A stretch of DNA of 64,000 nucleotides, from positions 124,001 through 188,000 of the forward strand of contig JAKJXP020000023.1 of NCBI GenBank assembly GCA_022225965.2. The letters run 5' to 3'. The translations under genes were made by a program, and so were the position numbers. The stretch is from Diatrype stigma (taxonomy: Eukaryota > Ascomycota > Sordariomycetes > Xylariales > Diatrypaceae). Shown one piece after another: positions 56,924 to 64,000 of the stretch; position 1 is the first letter of the stretch; the number at the start of each line of letters is the position of its first letter. Under the pieces are notes generated by a model that was not told where the DNA came from, did no database searches, and saw only the letters and a program-made list of their open reading frames with translations.

Positions 56924-58185
56924 GATAGATGGATCAATGGTCGAGGTTCCAGAAGACACGCACGGAGCGGAATAGGACGGTACGAGACGAGATGAGATGA
57001 GACGAACGAACGAACGAATGTGTCTTTGTTTTTCTCTTTTTTCTTTCGGATTTTTCTTAGATCAAGGGAGGAAGCCGCCAGCAGCTGTATAACTAATATC
57101 ATACCAACCGTCGCCCTTCCCCGATATTATTTCCCCCACCCCTTTTTCTTTCCGACGACATGCACTATAAATACGCAAAACACCCCCCTTACTCTCCCCC
57201 TCACGACATAATGTTCATAGACACCCACGACGACATACATAGCATACGACATACGACATACGACCCACGACACTTCCGGCACATAACACGACACCCATGC
57301 ACACACACACAGGCACACGAGAAAAAACATCAAAAGAAGACACGGCGTTGGAGGCTGGCTGGTTTTAGGACGGGAGGTGGTTTACTGGCTTGCTTATTTG
57401 ATTGATTGATTTGCCTTTGATCCTACATATTAGAGAGGCTTATGATCAAGATAACGCCGTCTCACGCGAGGAAGGAAGGAATGGGTTGATTGCGAGTTTG
57501 TTTCAGGATCGATCGATTTGATTACCCGATCAGAACTGGAACGGACGAACGAAGTTGATTCACTGATGGATGAGTGGTACGACGACGCATGGATGAGGAA
57601 ATACCATGGAACGAAGACGAAGACGAATAACTACTAGCATATGGAAATGAGAATGATTTGGAGGGGAGAGAGAGGTCGTTGTTGCCGTCTGTCTCCCTCG
57701 TCAACGCCCGCTATGCCTTTTGCCTTTTTCTTGATGTATGTGATATACCATGCTATGCCGTTTCAAGCCTTGACGGTCTGGCGGCTGAACTATGCACGTA
57801 AATGCTTGTGTTCATGTGGTGGTTTGGCGGTTTGTTTGCCCTGTCGTTGGGGATGGATCGTCATCGGCGTAGGCTGCCTGTCCCCATTGCGTTTTCATGA
57901 ATCCCGGCATATAAAGTACGTACATTTATATATATTATCACGGATGCACCCACGAAACTGAGGGCGCGCTTACGAAGTATGATCTGTCTCTAGGTTTTGC
58001 AACCCTCATTGTTAATATGTAGTATTTGAGTGTATTCTCATCGAACGACACGAGTTGGGAAGGCATGGGTCGTTCGCCGACATATTGCATACGAATGGTG
58101 CTTACTCGGCATATATGTCTCCAGGACTGGAAGATTTGGGATTTGAAAATAGCGTCCCCTATGCCACATGCAACCCGTATCTGGG
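56924..58185. other. 1.26-kb spacer
   Basis: 3' flank of the Cys-rich protein gene, with AC-rich and CGAA repeats (57000-57330) and one TACGAAGTA copy (57971-57979). No gene recognised. Confidence 0.5.
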
Positions 58186-58533
58186 CTATCCCACGTGCAT
58201 TCCTTGATCCATCGAATCTGGACCCCCCCTACACGCAAACGTTAGTTGGCAAGCCTTCTGATCGTAGCCGGGCCCTCTCCAAAACCCACGCGAGAACAAC
58301 CTAGACGGCTGGGGACCCAATCGCTCGCGAAGAAGAGGCCAGTCAGGCAGCCTATCGGCAGGGTTGGTCTTCCATCCGCTCCAAACGTAGGAGATGTCGA
58401 TGTGGCGCCTGAGGTCACTCGCAAGATAGCCATGACGATCAAGGCGACGGTGGAAATTCCCTGTGATGGGGTCTATGAGGGCGAAGCTTGAGTGGGAGTT
58501 GGAGCGCAGGGCTTTCGGGATCGTGTCTGACAT
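58186..58533 (-). CDS. Doubtful orphan ORF, 115 codons
   Basis: Open frame starting MSDTIPKALRSNSHSSFALI with a balanced amino-acid composition rich in Arg, Asp, Trp and Gly. No family recognised, no intron evidence. A TATAAAA box (58561-58567) lies only 28 bp upstream of the ATG, too close for a normal leader, and an out-of-frame ATG intervenes. It may be a small lineage-specific gene or chance. Confidence 0.25.
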   Translation of the reverse strand: MSDTIPKALRSNSHSSFALIDPITGNFHRRLDRHGYLASDLRRHIDISYVWSGWKTNPADRLPDWPLLRERLGPQPSRLFSRGFWRGPGYDQKACQLTFACRGGPDSMDQGMHVG

Positions 58534-59044
58534 CGCGGTTCATCCTTCCCTATCTTGCCCTTTTATACGTAGGTAGATAGCCCGGCCTTATATTTCTACG
58601 TCTTGGCAAGAAGGACACCTACATGACATTAGACATCCCCTGAATAAAAGGGGTGGTCAAATGAGCATACACTGATGTACTTTAAGTTGAAATTCGGGGC
58701 TTATCCATCCCCAGAATTAACTGTTTTCTGCTTCCATTGACCTCGCAAATTGATCATGGCAATAGTCTCCCTTCTGTAATAAACCTGCGGAAAATAACAA
58801 CAACTCGCCAGCAACTCAGCCCGACTTAGATTTATGTTAGAGTCGGTAAATATGTTTCCCATTGTAAGGTGTTGAGTCAGTTTGGTGTATTCCATTCTAT
58901 GATGATAAAGAGGGTTGAATGGGACCAAGAGTTTGATGCCCTTCTATATCGTATACCAGCTACCAACCCTTTCTATAAGCCATATCAACCCTTGCGGTTG
59001 ACCCTTAGTTCATAGTAACACATGTCTTATCGAGGTATACACCT
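58534..59044. other. 0.5-kb spacer
   Basis: A+T-richer sequence with no coding signal; holds the TATAAAA element mentioned for the neighbouring orphan ORF. Confidence 0.45.
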
Positions 59045-59785
59045 TCAGTATATAGACCCGAGGTGATGTCGGAACACACGGTGTGGCTCCAGCACGACAT
59101 GTCGACCGCCATCTTCGTGGTTGATCTTCCAGACGAAGTACGGGGGGAACCACTGGGGGTTCTGTGCATTGAAATAGAACACATATCCCGGCAGACGTGA
59201 TCGGCGAACATGGCCATTGACGTACATGCGGTCCAGCTGCTTGACGATGCCTCTGTAGTACTGGAAGTCGGATAGGAGAGGCGGTGGAAGGAACACCCGC
59301 ACGAAATGAGATATGAAGGGAGTCGGCACCATCCGGGGCCCCGATATAATCCCTTCTTCGGGCAGGTCCAGTGCGTGAGTTACCATGTCCATCGTAGGCT
59401 GGTGCTCAAGGCCGAGCAGTCCTTTGAGTAAGAGCTGAGCCTCAGGTTGGAGCTCTCCGAGCCTGCTTCGCATCAGGTAGTCGAAAACATGGATATCCTG
59501 GCTAAGCCGCAATTCAAACTGATGTGGCGTCGGTTGTTGCGTTAATGGTACCTGTGGAGGCCAACCTGTTCCAAACGCTGCTATGTTGGGTTGGCCTGGG
59601 ACCGTAGTCCAACGAGGAGGTGCCTGTGCGTAGGCTGGCTGTGTGTAGGTCCTTGGCTGCGTATATCCCCGACGAGGCGACGGACTAGGTGATGATTCTG
59701 GTATGCCATAATAGGAGGATTCCGCTCTACCATGCTTCTTGGGCGACCCGACCGGCTCAACTTCTTCAATATATATGTCCTTCAT
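59045..59785 (-). CDS. Orphan protein, 246 residues, unknown function
   Basis: Single open frame from MKDIYIEEVEPVGSPKKHGR to FRHHLGSIY. A Pro/Tyr/Thr-rich first part (YTQPRTYTQPAYAQAPPRW) precedes a more globular part with FELRLSQDIHVFDYLMRSRL, EAQLLLKGLLGLEH, and PGYVFYFNAQNPQWFPPYFV. Length without stops and the non-random composition argue for a gene. Codon use is less GC-biased than in the housekeeping genes, consistent with a young or lineage-specific gene. No domain is recognised and no intron is obvious. It could be one exon of a larger model or a decaying gene. Confidence 0.5.
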   Translation of the reverse strand: MKDIYIEEVEPVGSPKKHGRAESSYYGIPESSPSPSPRRGYTQPRTYTQPAYAQAPPRWTTVPGQPNIAAFGTGWPPQVPLTQQPTPHQFELRLSQDIHVFDYLMRSRLGELQPEAQLLLKGLLGLEHQPTMDMVTHALDLPEEGIISGPRMVPTPFISHFVRVFLPPPLLSDFQYYRGIVKQLDRMYVNGHVRRSRLPGYVFYFNAQNPQWFPPYFVWKINHEDGGRHVVLEPHRVFRHHLGSIY

Positions 59786-60402
59786 TATTGACGCATACCC
59801 CCCCTTTGCTTCCGGGGGAACGCATCGCGCAATGCGACGACTTCAAAAACGCGATTTCGCTACGCAACCAAGCTTTCGTAGTATAAGGCGCTAGACTCGA
59901 TGGTAGCTGCAGTTGGGGTTTGAGAGAAATACTCATAGCATGGCTGACGAAAAGGCGCGAGTAGCCTTTTATACTGCTGTACATGGCAAGAATATCCACT
60001 GACCCATACTGAATGGAGAAGTTACTCAATATCGTGGATCTTAAGATACTGGTAGTTATTCACTGATTGTGCTCGACATCAGAAGAATGACTAACGGCTC
60101 AGCGAGCCGTCCCGCGTCTTATAACTAATCCTTGAAGTGCAACCGACATTACACCAGGGACACGTCATGTAGCTTGAAATTGGGTGAATCATCCGCGAAG
60201 GCTGTCCGGAGTCTATCGGGACTGACATGAAACTGATGGGGGGACATTGTGGAACATACGTAGGAGGCGGCCCTAGGGGGACCCTTGACGGCATCGGGAT
60301 TTCTCATCTGTAAAATCGTATCGCTAGCTAGGCAAGGAAGTCAACTCACCCAACACAGCACGAAGGCAGGTAGGTCGGTCTATTTGGGATGGTAGGAATT
60401 TT
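59786..60402. other. 0.6-kb spacer with a short Cys-containing ORF
   Basis: Holds a 67-codon minus-strand frame (60294-60091) with MTCPWCNVGC in it. There is no splice path that clearly joins it to the orphan at 59785, so it is not called as a gene. Confidence 0.4.
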
Positions 60403-61515
60403 TCATCTTGCATTGATATCGAACGTGACATGTTCGTTAATCTCTTCGAAATTGGAAGCCCACATTATGTTGCTGCTGCTGCTGTTGTGCTCGCGAACAT
60501 GCGGCACCTCCTTCCCTATCCTCCTCAGAGTCTCCAGAAGCGTTGAGTCCGGCTTATCGGCCATGACGATCCCGCGGTCCGCCGCGAGCAGGCACTCTAG
60601 GTCCGTAGTCGAATCACCCACGTAGACGGAAGGCTTGTTGTCCCCGAGCGAACCCTCCGCGCCCAGGACAGCCCGCATGGCATCGAGCTTGTCCTGAGAG
60701 TTAGTCAGCGGCGGTGGCGACACCTCCTCGCCCTCGCCCTCGCCCTCGCCCTCGCCCTCATCATCTACACCCGCATCCTCTTCAACCCCGCTTTCTCCCC
60801 GACGACGAGAACGAGGATGACGAGGACGGCCCCTCAATATCTCCGGCCCCACAACAGCGCCATCTTCATCGCGCACCTCGTTCGCAATAACCTCTACTTC
60901 CACCTCTCCCACCCCCGTCCCCGTCCCCGTCCCCTCTCTCTCGCCGCTACAGCAGCCCCGAATGAAAGCCCCCGACCAATTCACCGAAACGACGCGGACC
61001 TTCCAGCCCTCGGCGGCGCGACGCGCGACGAAGTCGCGGTACCCGGGCCGCAGGCGGACGGTTCCGTCGCGCACCCGCGCGGCGCCGGCGTCGCGGAGGA
61101 GAGCGCCCCGGCTGCTGCCCCCGTTCCCAACCCCGTCCCCGGCCCCGTCGATATCCCGGAACAGGCCGCAGCGGCGGACGCGGGCGAGCGAGCGCTCCTC
61201 GACGCCCTTGAGGGCCCGCAGGAACTCGACCTCCTGGGAGACGGTGCGGCGCGCCGCCGCGGGCGTGTGGTGCGCCGCGCTGCCGGCGCGGTGGTCGTCC
61301 GCGTAGGCGCGGACTACGGCGGCCCAGGCGTCGGATAGGCTGCTGCTGCTGCTGACGCTGTCGGCGGTGGCAGTGGTGGTGGTGGTGGTAGAAGCACTGG
61401 CACTAGTGCTGTTGTTGGCAGCCCGTTCCCGGTGCACGCTGAGGGCGAAGTTGGCAAGCTCGCCGATGGTGTCCTCTACCGTGATGGTGCCGTCGAAGTC
61501 GAGGAAGATGCTCAT
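60403..61515 (-). CDS. HAD-superfamily phosphatase (phosphoserine phosphatase-like)
   Basis: 370 residues from the Met at 61515, chosen because the HAD motif I follows at once: MSIFLDFDGTITVEDT, with nucleophile Asp6 and acid/base Asp8. Motif II is VVSVNWSGAF; a conserved Lys precedes motif IV (SQDKLDAM), and motif IV is YVGDSTTDLECLL. A helical cap lies between motifs I and II, including an inserted Ser/Thr/Ala-rich loop (NNSTSASASTTTTTTATAD). A Glu-Gly run encoded by GAGGGC repeats (60726-60758) is a second low-complexity insert. Fungal relatives are annotated as haloacid dehalogenase-like or phosphoserine phosphatase-like hydrolases; the substrate is unknown. The same frame stays open 79 codons upstream to 61752, with a His run, but without family support. 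Confidence 0.85.
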   Translation of the reverse strand: MSIFLDFDGTITVEDTIGELANFALSVHRERAANNSTSASASTTTTTTATADSVSSSSSLSDAWAAVVRAYADDHRAGSAAHHTPAAARRTVSQEVEFLRALKGVEERSLARVRRCGLFRDIDGAGDGVGNGGSSRGALLRDAGAARVRDGTVRLRPGYRDFVARRAAEGWKVRVVSVNWSGAFIRGCCSGEREGTGTGTGVGEVEVEVIANEVRDEDGAVVGPEILRGRPRHPRSRRRGESGVEEDAGVDDEGEGEGEGEGEEVSPPPLTNSQDKLDAMRAVLGAEGSLGDNKPSVYVGDSTTDLECLLAADRGIVMADKPDSTLLETLRRIGKEVPHVREHNSSSSNIMWASNFEEINEHVTFDINAR

Positions 61516-62380
61516 GGCTGCGGCGGATATGCAGCGGGGTGCTGTTGGTGGTTGTGTGGTGTTATGGTGGTGGTGGTGGTGTTGACGGCTGATTGTCTTA
61601 TAAGGTTTGGAGTGGGGAAAGGGGAGGAGGGAGGAGGGCGTGGTTTGGTACTGGAAGGCGAGGTTTGTGGTGTTCGAGGTGGTCAGGTTATAAAGAGGAT
61701 GTCTGTATATGAGGCAAACAGGCGTGATAGGACGCTGCCTCAATGAAAACATGTGAATGGAGATGGGGTAGGTATCATGCCACTGGTCCTACTCATTATA
61801 CAATATACATGTGCTACTTATAGTACCTAAGGTATATACGTACGTGGGCACCTGCAGCCAATGATGCAAGCTTCCTTTTGGTTACAGAGCCCACCTGGGC
61901 ACGTTACAGTGAACCGTTGGACCCACTCAGAAACCTATTGCGGCTCTGCGTGTTCTCGAATCTGCTGGACTGCTACTACGGTAACTACCTATACGGAGTA
62001 GTTAAACGAGATGATCATGTAACTAGGATTTTACCTGTTTCGTAGGCAATGTAGGCAGGCAATGTAGGCATCGTGTTTCCGGCGCAACATTAAGTCACAT
62101 GGGAGCAGGGTTGTGAAATGTATATATATTGTCGTTTGTGATTGAGACGCTGTCAATCACCGATACCTAAGTCTGACCATATCCCCCGGCTGTCCATCCG
62201 GGACAGCAACATTGATAGGCTGTTTACATCTCAGTCTAGTCGGCTAAAGCCGAGGGTATCGTTTGTTTTGCGGAAATAGCAACGGAGCAGCATACCAGAA
62301 GACACTAGAAGACACCAGACGCCAAACTCCTTATTCCATGCTCAAGGTCCTTGAAGGAACAATCTGGCAGTTCGTCTCCC
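61516..62380. other. Spacer between the HAD phosphatase and TFIIF beta genes
   Basis: 0.86 kb; 5' flank of the phosphatase, with GGT/GTG repeats (61555-61590) just upstream of it, and 3' flank of the TFIIF gene. Nothing else seen. Confidence 0.5.
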
Positions 62381-63638
62381 TTAAGAAGGCATCACGTCTT
62401 CCATCTCCACGTTGTCATCATCACCGTCGGACTCGGACTCCTCGCCTTCTGGGCCCAGGTCAGGCGCAGCAGCATCGACCTGCAGGTTGCCTCGTCTGTA
62501 CTCGGGCTTTAACTCCCAGTGGTTGGCGAAGCGCCCAGTCTTGTGCAACACTGCCAATTCCTCGAGGTTCTCGCGCAACCATGCCTCGGGCTGGTTCAGG
62601 GTCTGCTTGAAAGCCTTCATCGACCAGTAGTTGAACTTGTCGTAGCACTGGAAGATACGGTCGCGCAACTCGTGCTGGGTCAAGCGCGCCGCTCTCTCCT
62701 CCTGCTTCTTCTTGGCCGTCTTCTTGGCGTCGGCGATAGGACGCTATGTGATGTTAGAGCACGCCCGTAAAAGATATATATAGAATGTAACTCACCACCA
62801 GATTGCTGAATTTGTCGGGAGCGAAAGATCCGGCCTGGATGATGCCGCTGGGCATTCCGCGGGCGGAAGCCATCATCTTGGTTGTCGCCTTCGGCTTCAT
62901 TGCGTCACTTGCTCTCGTGGCTAGAATATGCTTCGCTTCGGCATTGAGGACAGGCTGGCAGTTCAACTCGTGCGCAAACTTCCCGGCCAACACGGTTTTC
63001 TCTGCTCCCAATTAGTATTTCCACGAAACACCTCGAGACAAAGGGTACAAACTGGGTATAGCCTTTCTGTAGTATGGCTGATAGCGCTTCTTGACGCCGG
63101 CGTTGGTAGTATTGTTGTCTTTGCCATCCTTGTTGTCTTGCTGGGGCTTTTCGCGCGACTGCTCATGTCTTCGCCGAAGGTGAGGCGGAATATTGCTGTT
63201 GGCACCCTGGGACTTGTTCTTGTAGCCAGGAAGATCTTGCTCGGTGAATAGAAAGGTGTTGATAAGCTGCATATCCTTGACATCCAGGTTGTATTCCTTG
63301 GGGATGTTCTGATGCTCGGGTCGGCGGTGATCCAACAACATGGAAATATGCGGCTTGGCTTGGCCATTCGGAGTGATCTCGTTCCATTGCCGTATGGTGC
63401 CAATTCTGATCTCGGCGTCGTCATCGAGGTGTTCCCATGCGTCGTAGAGGTATTTCGGTACATGGGTTAGGTAGACGCTACCGGCCCAGTTGTCCGGGGT
63501 GGATTGGTCCGTGTAGAACTCGAGGTCGCCGGCATCCTCGTAGATATCGTCGTCGGATAGCGCGGCAGGCGAAGGCTTGACATCTTCAGGATCAGGTTTG
63601 ATGCCTGGCTCAGACTTGACTTGCGATGCGGTAGCCAT
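62381..63638 (-). CDS. TFG2: Transcription initiation factor IIF subunit beta (RAP30/Tfg2)
   Basis: Small TFIIF subunit, which with TFIIF alpha binds RNA polymerase II and helps promoter recruitment. Exons 63638-63053, 63001-62796 and 62743-62381 are in frame and give 384 residues. Exon 1 has an acidic start (MATASQVKSEPGIKPDPEDV) and the dimerisation domain: DNWAGSVYLTHVPKYLYDAW, and NEITPNGQAKPHISMLL. Across the first splice site RYQPYYRKAIP joins KKTVLAGKFAHELNC, a family hallmark. Exon 2 includes MPSGIIQAGSFAPDKFSNLV. Exon 3 encodes the winged-helix domain (LTQHELRDRIFQCYDKFNYW, then SMKAFKQTLNQPEAWLRENL, and GRFANHWELKPEYR) and an acidic end. Introns are 51 and 52 nt, with a slightly unusual GTTTGT donor at 63052. 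Confidence 0.95.
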
Positions 63639-64000
63639 CCTGAAGACGATACGGAAGATGGCCGATTGATCGCTAAGCACCAGCCAAAGACCAGCGGGTT
63701 CGTGATGTTGATGATGCAAGCCGGTCGGTGTTGTGGAAAAGAAAGACTCTATTGCCGCTGTGGGTGTTGCGGGCGACGAAGGTATGTCAAAGAAAGAAAT
63801 CTTGGGTGAATTGATGCAATGGTGAAGTTGTAGATCCAAGAGGTACAGTACCTGGTAAGGATGCCTAGCTGCTGTACATACAAAGACCTAGCTGAGATAT
63901 TGTATGTACAATACCGCGTCTGAGCTGCCTTGACTTTACTCAGAATTAGGTGGAATGACGCAGTAGGCGTGTATGTGTGTTGTATGTACCTATGTATTGT
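63639..64000. other. Upstream flank of the TFIIF beta gene
   Basis: Promoter side of TFIIF beta, with AGCAGCAGCT-free ordinary sequence and GTATGT microsatellite fragments at the right edge. No further gene seen before the window ends. Confidence 0.45.

Noticed and set aside
1..64000. CRISPR arrays, bacterial operons, phage or biosynthetic clusters
   Set aside because: Intron-bearing eukaryotic genes throughout; no regularly spaced repeats and no grouped biosynthetic enzymes were found.

Overview
The window looks like a piece of a filamentous ascomycete genome (Pezizomycotina, most likely Sordariomycetes; the species cannot be told from sequence alone). The evidence is short spliceosomal introns (about 50-180 nt) with CTAAC/CTGAC branch points, GC-rich third codon positions, pairwise similarity of the recognised proteins to fungal families, kilobase-scale gene-poor spacers full of CTAC/GTAG microsatellites, and two A+T-rich transposon relics with the C-to-T (CpA to TpA) pattern expected of repeat-induced point mutation (RIP).

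Layout. 1-1853 (-): a seven-exon PL4 rhamnogalacturonan lyase running off the left edge, with a one-base frame problem at one splice junction. 5030-6329 (+): GH76 alpha-1,6-mannanase. 7787-11744 (+): tubulin-folding cofactor D. 11.7-18.9 kb: a gene desert holding a 1.2-kb inverted-repeat transposon (16103-17330) with an 8-bp target duplication and CTAC microsatellites built into its ends. 18981-20613 (+): seven-helix rhodopsin-like membrane protein. 22394-23409 (-): RPB5. 24781-26422 (+): BFR1, followed in frame by about 160 more acidic codons. 26.9-34.8 kb: mostly empty, with one conserved unknown (31080-31860, -). 34773-36935 (+): mitochondrial Obg GTPase MTG2. 37547-40297 (-) and 40946-41836 (+): tRNA m5C methyltransferase NCL1 and eIF3g, divergent from one 0.65-kb spacer. 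43134-43643 (-): small unknown. 44122-48103: a RIP-ruined Mutator-like element. 49849-52916 (+): CHO2. 55607-56923 (+): Cys-rich single-pass membrane protein. 58-60 kb: orphan ORFs. 60403-61515 (-): HAD phosphatase. 62381-63638 (-): TFIIF beta.

No gene cluster or defence-type system is evident. The genes are mainly housekeeping: transcription (RPB5, TFIIF beta), translation (eIF3g, NCL1, BFR1, MTG2), tubulin folding, phospholipid synthesis, plus two extracellular polysaccharide-active enzymes at the left end. The observations most worth checking are the inverted-repeat element with microsatellite-bearing ends, the BFR1 in-frame extension past a TAG, the strongly over-represented non-coding 9-mer TACTTCGTA, and the broken reading frame in the rhamnogalacturonan lyase. 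All splice coordinates were read by eye and are predictions.
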